Source: Streptomyces hawaiiensis
GTDB taxonomy: Bacteria; Actinomycetota; Actinomycetes; Streptomycetales; Streptomycetaceae
Direction: 5' to 3'
Assembly (NCBI RefSeq): GCF_004803895.1
Contig: NZ_CP021978.1
Coordinates: forward strand, 682,001 to 746,000
DNA length: 64,000 nucleotides
How positions within the stretch are numbered: position 1 is the stretch's first letter; each line of letters opens with the position of its first letter. Positions 34,852 through 44,808 of the stretch are shown piece after piece. Under the pieces are notes generated by a model, which was not told where the DNA came from, ran no database searches, and saw nothing but the letters and a program-made list of their open reading frames with translations. The position numbers and the translations under genes are program-made.

Positions 34852-35385
34852 TCACCGGCCCTGGCCCTCCTCGCGGGGGAGCGGCCCGGCATCGGCATGG
34901 CGGCCGGGGCGGCGGTCGGCGTGGCGTTCACCGGGGCCGGGGCCGTCGCGGGCGGCCAGGGCGTCGGCCACGGCACCGGTGACGAAGCCGTAGACGGCCT
35001 TGTGCAGGACGTCCACGGCGAGTTCCGTGCGGGGCCAGGTGGTGGGCGGAGCGCCGACTCCGGTGGCGTTCTCGAGGATCTGGTCGTTGGTGAGGCGGAC
35101 GACCGTGAACTTGGCGGACGCGACCGGGCCGCGCAGCCCGGACTGGGCCATGATCGAGCGGAGCACGCCCAGGAGGGCGGCCTGGCCCAAGTGCATGGCC
35201 CAGTTGACCGGCAGCGGCTGGGTGCCGGGGCGTTCGGGCAGGCCGGTGAGACGCTGAAGGACCCGCGCGGGCACATGGGAGTCGGGGCGGCCCGTCAGGA
35301 CCTGCTCGATCTTCTCGCCGAGGGTCATCACGACGCCTCCGGCGGTGCCGGCGACCAGCCCTTGCCACAGTGCGCGCCTGATCAT
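34852..35385 (-). CDS. Membrane protein of unknown function
   Basis: A 177-residue protein. It starts IRRALWQGLVAGTAGGVVMTLGEKIEQVLTG, giving a glycine-rich membrane segment, then SHVPARVLQRLTGL and a second hydrophobic stretch (LGQAALLGVLRSIMAQSG). A third lies near KAVYGFVTGAVADALA. The tail is charged and Pro/Gly-rich. It converges with the ctaD operon with a nine-base gap. No named family recognised; the ribosome site is weak. Confidence 0.6.
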   Translation of the reverse strand: MIRRALWQGLVAGTAGGVVMTLGEKIEQVLTGRPDSHVPARVLQRLTGLPERPGTQPLPVNWAMHLGQAALLGVLRSIMAQSGLRGPVASAKFTVVRLTNDQILENATGVGAPPTTWPRTELAVDVLHKAVYGFVTGAVADALAARDGPGPGERHADRRPGRHADAGPLPREEGQGR

Positions 35386-35442
35386 GTGCCGTCGAGTACC
35401 CGGTGCACACGGCCTCACCCACGGGACCCCGCCCGGCGATCC

Positions 35443-36033
35443 TCAGTGGCCGTAGGGCGGCTCGAAGCAGCCGGTCTCGGGATACGGGCCGTTGGTCCGC
35501 ACGTCGAAGTTCGACTTCTGCAGGAAGGCCGTGACGCAGGCGTCGTCGTGCACGCGCAGGGCGACCCGCGCCCCCTCGGGCGTGACGTAGCCGTCGTCCT
35601 TCCAGCGCGAGGACATTCCCTGGACGGTGAGCGTGCCGCCGAGGCGCGTGCCGTCCTTCGCGATGCGCTCCTCCTCGTAGCCGAGCCGGAGCAGGGCCGT
35701 CCGGACGGTCGCGGGGTCCCACTCGCGCTGCTCCCACAGCCGCTCGAGCACCGGCCGGATGCGGGCGGCCTCCCGCCCGGCGTCCGCGGCGTGGGCGGGA
35801 GGCATCTCACCGGCCCGGCGGTAGGCGTTGTTGTCGTTGTGGTGCGGCGCCCCGTCACCGGCGCCCGGCTCCACGTACGGCGAGGCGCCCAGGGCACTGG
35901 GCGAGGACGCGCCGGGGGTCGCTCTCGCCGTTGCGTCCGGGGCGTGCAGGTCGCCGCAGGCGGTGAGGGTCGCGACGACGGCGAGGGCCACGGCGACCAG
36001 GGGGATGGGGCGAACGAGCATTGAGGTGGACAT
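35443..36033 (-). CDS. Secreted lipoprotein of unknown function
   Basis: A 196-residue lipoprotein: signal peptide MLVRPIPLVAVALAVVATL followed by lipobox TAC at about residues 25-27. The mature part has a Thr/Pro/Ser linker, then a compact domain containing VLERLWEQREWDPATVRTAL and VALRVHDDACVTAFLQKSNF, ending ETGCFEPPYGH. Two Cys in this region may pair. GAGAAGG precedes the ATG at 36031-36033. Function unknown. Confidence 0.75.
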   Translation of the reverse strand: MSTSMLVRPIPLVAVALAVVATLTACGDLHAPDATARATPGASSPSALGASPYVEPGAGDGAPHHNDNNAYRRAGEMPPAHAADAGREAARIRPVLERLWEQREWDPATVRTALLRLGYEEERIAKDGTRLGGTLTVQGMSSRWKDDGYVTPEGARVALRVHDDACVTAFLQKSNFDVRTNGPYPETGCFEPPYGH

Positions 36034-36220
36034 GAAGTCGACCTTCTCATCACGGCCGGCTCCCGCGGGCCCGTTTTTCCGCGTCGCGGATCGCGGCGGG
36101 GTGGCGAGCAGGCCGGCGGCCATCCTGCCGGCCGCGCCCCGCCGCCGTTGCCGGCCGAGCCGCCCGGGCCCAAGGCGGCCAGGACCGGAACCGCACTCGT
36201 ACAGGTGGACCAAGACACGG

Positions 36221-39200
36221 TCAGGGCTTGGCCGGCTTCACCTTCTTCTCGATGCCGTTCACCCGCACGGTGACCCTCCTCCGGCTCCGGGCCCGGTCGG
36301 CCGTGATGCCGTACGACGTGACCTTCCCGTTCCGCCACGTGCAGCTGACCTCGTAGCCGCCCCGCGCGCGCAGTCCCGTGAAGGAGCCCTTGGCCTTCCA
36401 CTCGTCCGGCAGGGCGGGCAGCAGGTGGATGACGCCGTCGTGACTCTGCAGGAGCATCTCCGCCACGGCGCCCGAGATGCCGAAGTTGCCGTCCATCTGG
36501 AAGGGCGGGTGGTTGCAGAACAGGTTGGGCAGTGTGTTGTAGGTCAGCAGTCCCCGCAGCATGATCCGGGCGCGCTGCCCGTCGCCCAGGCGGGCGAAGA
36601 GAGCCGCCCGCCAGGGCCAGGTCCACGAGCGGCGGCTGTCGCCCGACACCGTCGCGGCGGTGAACGGGACGCCTTCCTTCTCGCCGCACCGCGCTTTGAG
36701 CGAGACGAGGGCGGCGGCCGCGAAGTCCGGTGTCTTCGGGGTGATCTGGCGGCCCGGGTAGACCGCGAAGAGGTGCGAGGTGTGGCGGTGGATGTCGGTG
36801 GGGCTGTCGATGTCCTCCGGCCACTCCTGCAGCTGACCCCACTTGCCGATCTTGTTCGGTGCGAGGCGTGCCTGCATGTCCGCGACCTTGGCCCGGTAGG
36901 CGGGATCCGCCCCGAGCACCGACTCGCAGTCGAGGTAGTTCTGGAACAGGTCCCAGATGATCTGCTGGTCGTACATGACGCCGTCCTCGCGCGGCCCGTG
37001 CTCGGGGGACCAGCCGTTCGGCGCGACGAGGAGTCCGTCCTCGCGCTCCTTGAGGTGGTCCTCCCAGAACTCGCAGATCTCCTTGATCATCGGGTGGGCG
37101 ACGGTGCGGAGGTAGCCCAGGTCCTGGGTGAACGCCCAGTGTTCGTAGAGGTGTTGCGCGTACCAGGCGCTCGCGACGGTGTTCCACTCCCACGCGTTGC
37201 CGCCGAAGACGCTCTGGCTGGTGCGGGCGGTCCAGCCGCGCGTGTCCTTGCCGAAGGCGTTGCGGGTCGCCACGCGGCTGGGCACCGCCACCTGCTCGAT
37301 GAACCGGGCGAGTGCCTCGTGGCACTCCGGCAGGTTCGTCGTCTCGGCTCCCCAGTAGTTCATCTGGACATTGATGTTGGTGTGGTAGTCGGACGCCCAC
37401 GCCGGCTGGTTGCTGTCGTTCCACAGGCCCTGGAGGTTGGCGGGCAGGCCGTTCGGGCGGGAGGAACCGATCAGCAGGTACCGGCCGTAGTCGAACATCG
37501 TCTGCTCGAGTGTCGGGTCCTCCCCGCCGGCGGCGTAGCGCGCCAGCCGGGCGTCGGTCGGCAGGGCGAGGACGGCGGCGCCGGAGGTGCCCCAGTCGAC
37601 CGCGACACGGTTCATCAGGGCACGCACCTCGGCGGTGTGCTCGTCGCGCAGTGTGCCGTAGGGCCGGGCGGCTGCCTTGCCCAGCGTCCTGGCGACCACC
37701 GGTTCCGGATCGGCTCCGCGCCATCCGGCGGCGGCATCGAGTTTGTAGTCGGTGCGGGCGTCGAGGAAGAGGGTCAGGGTGGTGCAGCCGCTGAACCGGA
37801 GTACCGACCCGTCGGAGCGCAGCTCGCCGTCGGTGTGCACGGCCTGGACGGTGCACGCGTGCTTGAGGCCGTTGCCCAGGACGCCGCTGAAGCCGATGCG
37901 CCCGGCGGCGGCGTCGACGGTGGTCGGGGCCTTGTCCTGGGCGGACGTCAGCGCTATGGCTCCGGAGAGTTCCCGGGCGCGCTCCGAGGTGTACCGGAAG
38001 ACCATGACGTCCGCGGACCGGCCGGCGAAGGCCTCGCGCAGGACGCGCCGTCCCGGCGCGCCGAAGCGGGTGACGTGGACACCGTTCACGAAGTCGAGGG
38101 AGCGCTGGTAGTCGACGACCGTGCGCTGTGTGCGCGAGTCGAAGCCCTGGCCTTCCAGCGCGATCTCCGCGATCTGGAAGCCGGTGGACGACGCGCCGGG
38201 GGTCAGGGTGAGCCGGTAGGCACGGTAGGCCGTGCTGTTGGCGATCCGGAAGGTCCGGGTCTCACCACGACCGGCGAAGGGCACTCCGGGGTTCCGCGTG
38301 TCGAGGGTCGTCCAGGCACGCCCGTCCTGTGACGCCTCAAGTCGCCATTGCCCGGGGTCGTCCTGCGGGCGGTCCGGGGCCGCCGTCAGCGCGTACGAGG
38401 TGACGGCGACCGCGCGGGGCAGGTCGGCCTGCCACACGACCGCCGGTGCGGCGGCGCCGACCCGCCAGACGGTGGCCGGATCGCGGTCCACCGAGCTCGA
38501 GATGCCCGTGACCCGCGGCCGGGCCCCGGCGCCGGTTCCCCCGGAGTGCCCGCTGGGCGACGACAGGTACATCGCACCGCCCCCGCCGAGGTCGACACCG
38601 GTCAGACCGATCTCGCTCACCTGGAAATGGCTGACGCCTGCCTTCGGGACGAAGTCGAACCGGTAGAAGCGGTAGGCCGCGGGGTCCGCACAGGTGAACT
38701 CCTTGGTCTGGAAACGGCTTTCGAAGGGCGCTTGCAGCGTGCGTCTGTCGAGCGGGGTCCAGGTGGTGCCGTCGGCGGAACCGGAGAACGTCCACTCCTG
38801 CGGGTCGCGTTGCGGTACGTCGTTGGCACTCGTCAGCCGGTAGGACGCGACGGCGGCGGGGACGGGGAGCTCGACCTGCCACCGCACCTTCGGGCCCGGC
38901 CCCTCGATGCACCACTTGGTGCTCGACTCACCGTCGTACGTCTTGTCGACACCCTCCGACGAGGAGCTGTTGTACGGTCCCCCGGGGGCCGTGACCTTCG
39001 GACTGGCCCGGGGAGCGAAGGTGATGGCGACATCACCGAAGTTCCGGTACGAGCCGAAGCCGGTCATGCCGGTGTCGAAATCGCTGTCCGGCTTGCCCGC
39101 GAGGGCGTTGTCGTAGTTGTTGGCACCGCCCCAGAGGCTCTGCTCGTTGAACTGGATGCGCTCCTCGTGGGGATCGCCGAAGAGCATGGCACCGAGCCGG

Positions 39201-39430
39201 CCGTTGCCGATGGGCAGGGCCTGCGACTGCCAGTCCACGGCGGGGACGGAGTAGGTCAGCGCCTCACGCGACAGGGTGGGCCACGGGACGGACGCCGGTG
39301 CGTCGGCCCCTGCGGCGGCGGCCTGCCCTGCGGAAGATCCGCCGGTCAGTTGAGTGAGCGGAGGTGCGAAGGCGAGGCCACCGCCGAACTTGAGGACGCT
39401 TCGTCGCTGCGGTTGGGATGCATGGCTCAC
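36221..39430 (-). CDS. GH95-family alpha-L-fucosidase with two inserted discoidin (F5/8 C) domains
   Basis: A 1069-residue secreted enzyme. A Tat signal ([18 protein letters not shown]) starts the protein; GGGAG precedes the GTG at 39428-39430. The GH95 N-domain begins [20 protein letters not shown] and is interrupted after [11 protein letters not shown] (about residue 138) by two discoidin-like domains (about 139-436), then resumes at [18 protein letters not shown]. The catalytic barrel has [11 protein letters not shown] (Asn pair) and FQMDGNFG (Asp). Family members release alpha-1,2-fucose or alpha-L-galactose from glycans. No transporter adjoins it. Confidence 0.9.
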   Translation of the reverse strand: MSHASQPQRRSVLKFGGGLAFAPPLTQLTGGSSAGQAAAAGADAPASVPWPTLSREALTYSVPAVDWQSQALPIGNGRLGAMLFGDPHEERIQFNEQSLWGGANNYDNALAGKPDSDFDTGMTGFGSYRNFGDVAITFAPRASPKVTAPGGPYNSSSSEGVDKTYDGESSTKWCIEGPGPKVRWQVELPVPAAVASYRLTSANDVPQRDPQEWTFSGSADGTTWTPLDRRTLQAPFESRFQTKEFTCADPAAYRFYRFDFVPKAGVSHFQVSEIGLTGVDLGGGGAMYLSSPSGHSGGTGAGARPRVTGISSSVDRDPATVWRVGAAAPAVVWQADLPRAVAVTSYALTAAPDRPQDDPGQWRLEASQDGRAWTTLDTRNPGVPFAGRGETRTFRIANSTAYRAYRLTLTPGASSTGFQIAEIALEGQGFDSRTQRTVVDYQRSLDFVNGVHVTRFGAPGRRVLREAFAGRSADVMVFRYTSERARELSGAIALTSAQDKAPTTVDAAAGRIGFSGVLGNGLKHACTVQAVHTDGELRSDGSVLRFSGCTTLTLFLDARTDYKLDAAAGWRGADPEPVVARTLGKAAARPYGTLRDEHTAEVRALMNRVAVDWGTSGAAVLALPTDARLARYAAGGEDPTLEQTMFDYGRYLLIGSSRPNGLPANLQGLWNDSNQPAWASDYHTNINVQMNYWGAETTNLPECHEALARFIEQVAVPSRVATRNAFGKDTRGWTARTSQSVFGGNAWEWNTVASAWYAQHLYEHWAFTQDLGYLRTVAHPMIKEICEFWEDHLKEREDGLLVAPNGWSPEHGPREDGVMYDQQIIWDLFQNYLDCESVLGADPAYRAKVADMQARLAPNKIGKWGQLQEWPEDIDSPTDIHRHTSHLFAVYPGRQITPKTPDFAAAALVSLKARCGEKEGVPFTAATVSGDSRRSWTWPWRAALFARLGDGQRARIMLRGLLTYNTLPNLFCNHPPFQMDGNFGISGAVAEMLLQSHDGVIHLLPALPDEWKAKGSFTGLRARGGYEVSCTWRNGKVTSYGITADRARSRRRVTVRVNGIEKKVKPAKP

Positions 39431-39792
39431 GGTGAGATCTCCCGGCCCAATCATCGGCTCTTTCACGGAGGATTCGCGGAGGAAATGACGCCGCATCGAC
39501 TACTGCCGAGGGCGCGAACATCGTCACCGGGACAGAGATCGGATGTCTAGGGGTGTGCATCACTGTGTGCACCACTCACCCGCCAACCGGCCGGCCACCC
39601 CTGCCGCACCGTGCGACGCATCCTCGGCGGCCTGACGTTCCGTCATCAAGGGCGCCACCACGGCGGACGCGTGCCGCCGCACCCCACTGCCGGTCATCGT
39701 GGACCACCAAGGTCGACAACTGGCCTGGCACATCCTGGACTGCAAAAATGAAGGCCAGAGGCACATGGAACAGTCTCACCTGGAGGTACCCC
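39431..39792. other. Divergent promoter region between GH95 and dhaK
   Basis: This 362-base gap must hold the leftward GH95 promoter and the rightward dha promoter. GTGTGCA occurs twice within 20 bases near 39553-39575, but I see no perfect operator and no convincing gene. Confidence 0.4.
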
Positions 39793-40785
39793 GTGAAGAT
39801 GCTGATCAACGTCCCGGAGACCGTGGTCGCGGACGCGCTGCGCGGTCTGGCGGCCGCCCACCCGGAGCTGACCGTGGACGTGGAGAACCGGGTGATCGTG
39901 CGGCGGGACGCCCCCGTCGCCGGGCAGGTGGGGCTGGTCTCGGGCGGAGGCTCGGGGCATGAGCCGTTGCACGGTGGTTTCGTGGGCCCCGGCATGCTGT
40001 CGGCGGCCTGTCCGGGCGAGGTGTTCACCTCCCCCGTACCCGACCAGATGCTGCGCGCGGCCGCCGCCGTCGACAGTGGGGCCGGCGTGCTGTTCATCGT
40101 GAAGAACTACACCGGTGACGTGCTCAACTTCGACATGGCCGCCGAGATGGCCGAGGACGAGGGCATCCAGGTCGCGAAGGTGCTGGTCAACGATGACGTG
40201 GCGGTGACCGACAGCCTGTACACGGCGGGGCGGCGCGGTACGGGCGCGACCCTGTTCGTGGAGAAGATCGCGGGCGCCGCCGCCGCCGAGGGCATGCCTC
40301 TGGAGCGGGTCGAGGCCATCGCCCGGCAGGTGAACGAGAACGCCCGCAGTTTCGGGATCGCGCTGAGCGCCTGCAGCACGCCGGCCAAGGGCAGTCCGAC
40401 CTTCGATCTGCCGCCCGGCGAGCTGGAGTTGGGCATCGGCATCCACGGCGAGCCCGGCCGGGAGCGGCGCGCCATGATGACCTCCGGCGAGATCGCCGAG
40501 GCAGCCGTGGAGGCGGTGGTGGAGGACCTCCAGCCGCGCAATCCGGTGCTGGTCCTGGTCAACGGCATGGGCGCGACGCCCCTGCTCGAGCTGTACGGCT
40601 TCAACGCCGAGGTGCACCGGGTCCTCGCCCAGCGCGGCGTCCCCGTGGCCCGTGTCCTCGTGGGCAACTACGTCACCTCCCTGGACATGGCGGGCGCCTC
40701 GCTCACCCTGTGCCAGGTCGACGAGGAGCTGCTGCGGCTGTACGACGCGCCGGTGAAGACCCCGGGCCTGCGCTGGGGCGTGTGA
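39793..40785 (+). CDS. dhaK: Dihydroxyacetone kinase subunit DhaK
   Basis: A 330-residue subunit that binds dihydroxyacetone covalently. LVSGGGSGHEPLHGGFVGPGM lies at about 48-68 and the substrate-binding His218 in ELGIGIHGEPG. It hands the substrate to DhaL for phosphorylation, with phosphate from the PTS through DhaM. The GTG at 39793 has GGAGG six bases upstream. It heads the dhaKLM operon. Confidence 0.95.
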   Translation: MKMLINVPETVVADALRGLAAAHPELTVDVENRVIVRRDAPVAGQVGLVSGGGSGHEPLHGGFVGPGMLSAACPGEVFTSPVPDQMLRAAAAVDSGAGVLFIVKNYTGDVLNFDMAAEMAEDEGIQVAKVLVNDDVAVTDSLYTAGRRGTGATLFVEKIAGAAAAEGMPLERVEAIARQVNENARSFGIALSACSTPAKGSPTFDLPPGELELGIGIHGEPGRERRAMMTSGEIAEAAVEAVVEDLQPRNPVLVLVNGMGATPLLELYGFNAEVHRVLAQRGVPVARVLVGNYVTSLDMAGASLTLCQVDEELLRLYDAPVKTPGLRWGV

Positions 40786-40834
40786 CCCACAGGGGGTAGA
40801 GGATCACCACATACCTACCAGGCAAGGAGATCCA

Positions 40835-41434
40835 GTGCTCGACGCCGAATTCTTCCGCCGTTGGATGGCGGCGACCGCCGCGTCCGTCGACCGCGAGGCG
40901 GAACGGCTCACCGCCCTCGACTCCCCCATCGGGGACGCCGATCACGGCAGCAACCTCCAGCGCGGGTTCACGGCCGTCGTGGCCGTCCTGGAGAAGGAGG
41001 CCCCGGGCACGCCCGGCGGGGTCCTGACCCTGGCCGGACGCCAGCTGATCTCGACGGTCGGCGGCGCCTCGGGACCGCTGTACGGCACGCTCCTGCGCCG
41101 TACCGGCAAGGCACTGGGCGATGCCGGTGAGGTCAGTGAGGAGCAGCTGGCCGAGGCCCTGCGGGCGGGGGTGGACGCGGTCATGACGCTCGGCGGTGCC
41201 GCCCCGGGCGACAAGACCATGATCGACGCGCTGGTGCCCGCGGTGGACGCGCTCGGCGACTCGTTCGCGGCGGCCCGGACCGCCGCGGAGGAGGGCGCCG
41301 TGGCGACGACGCCCCTGCAGGCGCGCAAGGGCCGGGCGAGCTATCTGGGCGAGCGCAGCATCGGCCACCAGGACCCGGGGGCCACGTCGTCCGCGCTGCT
41401 GATCGCCGGACTCGCGGAGGCCGCCGGTGAGTGA
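40835..41434 (+). CDS. dhaL: Dihydroxyacetone kinase subunit DhaL
   Basis: A 199-residue nucleotide-binding subunit. ALDSPIGDADHGSNLQRGF holds the Mg-ADP ligands Asp29, Asp34 and Asp36. TVGGASGPLYGTLLRR and GDKTMIDALVPAVDAL are further family motifs. It keeps ADP bound and is rephosphorylated by DhaM. The GTG at 40835 has AAGGAGA upstream, and its 3' end overlaps dhaM by eight bases. Confidence 0.95.
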   Translation: MLDAEFFRRWMAATAASVDREAERLTALDSPIGDADHGSNLQRGFTAVVAVLEKEAPGTPGGVLTLAGRQLISTVGGASGPLYGTLLRRTGKALGDAGEVSEEQLAEALRAGVDAVMTLGGAAPGDKTMIDALVPAVDALGDSFAAARTAAEEGAVATTPLQARKGRASYLGERSIGHQDPGATSSALLIAGLAEAAGE

Positions 41435-41837
41435 CGAGCAGCTGGTGGGGATCGTGCTGGTGTCACACAGCGCGCAGGTGGCCGCGTCGGTCGCCGAGCT
41501 GGCGAAGGGGCTCGCCGGCGGTGGCCCGGCGGTGCCCGTCGCTCCGGCGGGCGGTACCGAGGGCGGCGGGCTGGGTACGAGCTCCGAACTGATCGCCGCG
41601 GCGGCCGCGTCCGTCGACCGCGGCGCCGGAGTCGCCGTCCTGACCGACCTGGGCAGCGCGGTGCTCACGGTGAAGGCGCTGCTCGCGGAGGGCGACGAAC
41701 TCCCGGAGCGGACCCGCCTGGTGGACGCCCCCTTCGTGGAGGGAGCCGTGGCCGCGGTCGTCACCGCGTCCACCGGGGCGGATCTGGCGGCGGTGGAGGC
41801 GGCCGCCGCGGAGGCGTACACCTACCGGAAGGTGTGA
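41427..41837 (+). CDS. dhaM: PTS-dependent dihydroxyacetone kinase phosphotransferase subunit DhaM
   Basis: A 136-residue single-domain DhaM of the EIIA-mannose fold. Active-site His14 lies in GIVLVSHSAQVAASVAEL. Only the EIIA-like domain is present, as in many Gram-positive bacteria, so HPr and EI act in trans. GTG start inside the end of dhaL shows coupling. Confidence 0.93.
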   Translation: MSDEQLVGIVLVSHSAQVAASVAELAKGLAGGGPAVPVAPAGGTEGGGLGTSSELIAAAAASVDRGAGVAVLTDLGSAVLTVKALLAEGDELPERTRLVDAPFVEGAVAAVVTASTGADLAAVEAAAAEAYTYRKV

Positions 41838-41846
41838 GCGACGGAT

Positions 41847-41884
41847 GCGGCCGGGCACGCCGGGCCGGCGGTGTGCCCGGCCGC
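41847..41884. terminator. Strong hairpin between dhaM and the chitosanase gene
   Basis: A perfect 12-base-pair stem (41847-41858 with 41873-41884) and a 14-base loop sits nine bases after dhaM and before the convergent chitosanase stop. Confidence 0.8.
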
Positions 41885-41932
41885 AGGCGTGCCCGTGACG
41901 TATCGCCAGCCTTCCAGCGCCGTTGCGCGTCG

Positions 41933-42667
41933 TCAGCCTCCCGGCGCCCGTGACGCGTCGTCAGTCGCTTGGTTTCCGTCCGTCCGGCTCCCGTCGGCGA
42001 ACCGCCTCGCCACCCACTCCCCCTCCGTCACGGCTGCCGCGTGGTCCTCGATGGGCGACACCTTGGTGTTCTTGAAGACGATGTAGGTGACGCCGGAGGG
42101 TGCGCCGCCGCCGTGCGGGTCGGCGCGGATGCCGAGGGCCTTGGCGGTCGCGTAGGACGCCTCCCCGATGATGCCCTGCGGGCCGGTGTCGCCGACGACC
42201 GCGTACCGCACCCGGTCGCGGTACACGACGGCCACCACCGAACCGCCGCCGATGCCGTGGTCCCGGTAGTCCCAGAGGCCGCTCGGCGCGGGTACGACGA
42301 TGAAGGGCAGGCGTTCGGCGCTCAACGGCCGGCCGTCGGACTGGGCGTAGGCCGTGCTCGGGGCGAAGTACGGGTCGGTGCGGCGGTTGCAGCGGGGCCC
42401 TGGGCGGCCGTCGCAGTCGATGTCCATGTCGGCCTTCCAGAACACGGCGTCGCGGGTGCCGCAGACCGGGATGTTCGCGGGTGCGCCGTTGTCACTGCGG
42501 TAGCGGCCGCGGGATAGGGGAGTGCAGTCCCGCACCTTGGCGAGCAGCTCGGCGGCGCTCACCGTGCTCTCGCGCCACACCGCGGGGCGGGGCGAGACGG
42601 CGGGAAGTGTCGTCGGGGCGAGCAGGGCGGCGCTGGCCGCGGCGAGAGTGAGCGACTGGACACGCAC
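41933..42667 (-). CDS. Secreted chitosanase, glycoside hydrolase family 75
   Basis: A 244-residue secreted protein. The signal peptide is about residues 1-25. The GH75 catalytic pattern is clear: VFWKADMDIDCDGRPGPRCN, RTDPYFAPSTAY, FIVVP and VVYRDRVRYAVVGDTGPQGI. These endo-enzymes hydrolyse chitosan between glucosamine units. The GTG at 42665-42667 is chosen because it starts the signal peptide directly; AGGAGAGG lies about ten bases upstream, slightly far. It could be co-transcribed with the small gene upstream. Confidence 0.88.
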   Translation of the reverse strand: MRVQSLTLAAASAALLAPTTLPAVSPRPAVWRESTVSAAELLAKVRDCTPLSRGRYRSDNGAPANIPVCGTRDAVFWKADMDIDCDGRPGPRCNRRTDPYFAPSTAYAQSDGRPLSAERLPFIVVPAPSGLWDYRDHGIGGGSVVAVVYRDRVRYAVVGDTGPQGIIGEASYATAKALGIRADPHGGGAPSGVTYIVFKNTKVSPIEDHAAAVTEGEWVARRFADGSRTDGNQATDDASRAPGG

Positions 42668-42703
42668 GACACGAGAGCCTCTCCTGGGGGACCTGACGGG
42701 CAC

Positions 42704-42922
42704 TCAGCCCAATCTGGGCCCAGGGCGATCACCCGGCCACCCCTGGGGGGCCGGACGGTGCACGTCCCCAACCTCCGACAGGGGCCGGGGACCTGAGTCC
42801 GTGTCGGACTCCGGCCGCCCGGCCACCCGCGCCGGCGCGGGATCTGCGACGACAGCGGTCCGCGCGACTGGCGCGAACTCCCTGATGACCGCCAGGAGTT
42901 CGGCCGTGAGGACCTTCAGCAT
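42704..42922 (-). CDS. Small protein upstream of the chitosanase gene
   Basis: A 72-residue reading from an ATG with GGGGAG seven bases upstream. It starts MLKVLTAELLAVIREFAPVA, a helix, and ends in a Pro/Gly/Arg-rich tail. It ends 36 bases before the chitosanase start on the same strand. No family recognised; the good ribosome site and position support it, the short Pro-rich tail does not. Confidence 0.4.
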   Translation of the reverse strand: MLKVLTAELLAVIREFAPVARTAVVADPAPARVAGRPESDTDSGPRPLSEVGDVHRPAPQGWPGDRPGPRLG

Positions 42923-42990
42923 ACGTAACTCCCCGGGTGGTCGCGCACGGTGGGGGTGACGCCCTTCCGGAGGTGTTTTCCGCACCCGGG

Positions 42991-43034
42991 CGACGCTCTC
43001 TTGATGTGCCCGCGACGCCCTCTTGATGTGATCG
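42991..43034. repeat. Two tandem 22-base direct repeats in a divergent promoter region
   Basis: 42991-43012 and 43013-43034 match at 19 of 22 bases, each containing CTCTTGATGTG. The spacing is two helical turns. They lie between the leftward small gene/chitosanase and the rightward FN3 lipoprotein gene, a setting for cooperative regulator binding. Confidence 0.7.
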
Positions 43035-43094
43035 CGCCAACGGCGGCATATTGGTCCGGACCATTCCCGTGTGCCACCCCCGGGAGGCAGTGCC

Positions 43095-44090
43095 GTGCGA
43101 GGCCGTTCCGCTCCCCCGCCCCTCCTGCGCCACCTCGCCCTCTGCGGGGCTCTCGCGCTGGTCGCCTCCTGCGGCTGGGCCGGAGCGGAGGGAGGGGACG
43201 GCGGGAGTGTGCCCGGCGCGCCCACGGGTGTCACCGCCGCGGCGGGCAGCGCGACGAGCGTGCACGTCATGTGGAACACGACCGCCCGGGCGGCTGCCTA
43301 TGAGGTGTATCGCGGCGCCACCAAGGTTCAAGAGGTGCCAGGTTCGAAGCACATGGTGGACGTCACCAGGCTGCGGCCCTCGACGCTGTACGTGTTCTCC
43401 GTACGGGCGCGGGACGCCGACGGGCGGCTCGGGCCGCCGAGCCGCACGGTGCGGGCGAGGACGCCCACGGCCGTCGCGGACGACCGCTCCGCGCCGACCC
43501 GCCCGGCGGCGCTCAAGGGGCGGGCGGCCGGAAGCCGGGCCGTCCAGCTGTCCTGGTCCGCCTCGGCGGACGACCGGGGCGTGGTGTCGTACGACATCCA
43601 CCAGGGAGCCACGAAGATCCACGGTGTGGGCGGGGGCCGGACGGCCACCGTGCTCACGGGGCTTCGGCCCGGCAGGGAGTACGCGTTCACCGTCCGGGCG
43701 CGGGACGCGGCAGGCAACGTCTCCCCCGCCAGTCCCGCCGTCCGTCTCACCACCCCGGGCACGGACGACGGTCACGCCACGGCTCCCACGGCCCCCACGG
43801 GCTTCCGGGCGACGAGCCGTCGCGAGGACGGGGCGTACCACGTCGGCCTGAGCTGGGTGCCGCCCCGCGTGGACGGTGAGGTCACCGAGTACGAGATCCA
43901 CCTGGACGGCCGGCCCGCCACGTCCCTGGTGTACGGCGGGAGCGCGCCGCGTGACCGGGCCACGTACAGCTTCTACGTGGGGCGCAAAGCCGGTGTCACC
44001 CACCGGGTCCGCGTCCGGGCGATGCTGCCGGACGGCACCTGGGGAGGCTTCTCGGCGGAGCGGTCGGTGACGACGGGCGCGGGGCGCTGA
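43095..44090 (+). CDS. Lipoprotein with three fibronectin type III domains
   Basis: A 331-residue lipoprotein. The signal peptide ends in lipobox LVASC at about residues 22-26. Three FN3 repeats follow, at about 38-125 (PTGVTAAAGSATSVHVMWN), 135-225 (PAALKGRAAGSRAVQLSWSA) and 230-330. No catalytic domain is seen, so it is probably a surface binding protein. GGGAGG lies seven bases before the GTG at 43095. Divergent from the chitosanase gene; a polysaccharide link is possible but unproven. Confidence 0.85.
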   Translation: MRGRSAPPPLLRHLALCGALALVASCGWAGAEGGDGGSVPGAPTGVTAAAGSATSVHVMWNTTARAAAYEVYRGATKVQEVPGSKHMVDVTRLRPSTLYVFSVRARDADGRLGPPSRTVRARTPTAVADDRSAPTRPAALKGRAAGSRAVQLSWSASADDRGVVSYDIHQGATKIHGVGGGRTATVLTGLRPGREYAFTVRARDAAGNVSPASPAVRLTTPGTDDGHATAPTAPTGFRATSRREDGAYHVGLSWVPPRVDGEVTEYEIHLDGRPATSLVYGGSAPRDRATYSFYVGRKAGVTHRVRVRAMLPDGTWGGFSAERSVTTGAGR

Positions 44091-44258
44091 CGTACCCCCG
44101 GCATCGGCCGGTAGCGGGCACCCGTCACCTGCACGGGGGCGCTTGGAGTGCGGCCGGGGCCGCGGGCGCTTTGGCTGACCCCTGAGGCAGCACGGGCGTT
44201 CCCCGACCCTCGGCGGCGCAAGGGATGTCGCCAACCGTGCCGCCGGAGGGCAGTCCAC

Positions 44259-44798
44259 ATGCGCAATTCATCGTCAGTTCTCCGCTCCGGTCTGACTGTG
44301 GCAGTCGCCGCCGCGCTGCCCATCGCCCTGGCCTCGGCCGCTGTCGCGGGCCCGGGTATCTCCGTGAGCACCACGGGGTCCACGGTGTCGGTCACGACCA
44401 GCTCGTGCACCCAGATCAACGGCAGCTGGGGCACCGCCTCGCTTCTCACCAGCAGTCAGGGCAGCTTCGCCCAGGGCCGCCAGGTGACGCTGTCGGGCAC
44501 GTCCACCAGTCAGTCCGCCGCCTGGTCGAGCGTCACCCCGGGCACGTACACCGTGATCGTCGTCTGCTCGGACGGCACCACCGCGGGCACCCAGTCCGTG
44601 ATGGTGTCCACCGCCCCCTCCCCTTCGCGGTCCGTGACCCCGTCGGCCTCGCCGTCCCGCGGCGTGATGGGCGGGGTCGGCGGGTCCTCGACGGACTACG
44701 GCACCGTCACGCTGGTGGCGGGCGGCACGCTGGTCGGATCCGGCCTGCTGGCGACGGCCTGGTACCTGCGCCGGCGCAACAAGCCGCACCGGCTCTGA
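44259..44798 (+). CDS. Small surface protein with C-terminal membrane anchor
   Basis: A 179-residue protein: signal peptide (about 1-30, cut after AVA), a Ser/Thr-rich beta domain with two Cys (TTSSCTQINGSWG and VIVVCSDGTT), a Ser/Pro linker, then a membrane segment (about 148-168) and RRRNKPHRL. The layout is of a wall-spanning anchored protein, without an LPxTG sorting motif. GGAGGG precedes the ATG. Function unknown. Confidence 0.75.
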   Translation: MRNSSSVLRSGLTVAVAAALPIALASAAVAGPGISVSTTGSTVSVTTSSCTQINGSWGTASLLTSSQGSFAQGRQVTLSGTSTSQSAAWSSVTPGTYTVIVVCSDGTTAGTQSVMVSTAPSPSRSVTPSASPSRGVMGGVGGSSTDYGTVTLVAGGTLVGSGLLATAWYLRRRNKPHRL

Positions 44799-44808
44799 TC
44801 CGGTGCGA

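Noticed and set aside
39553..39792. An N-terminal extension of dhaK of 80 residues
   Set aside because: DhaK proteins begin at MKMLINVPETVV-like sequence, and a strong ribosome site precedes the GTG at 39793.
42729..44258. A 509-codon minus-strand frame opposite the FN3 gene
   Set aside because: The plus-strand frame has a signal peptide, lipobox and FN3 repeats, so the opposite frame is a shadow.
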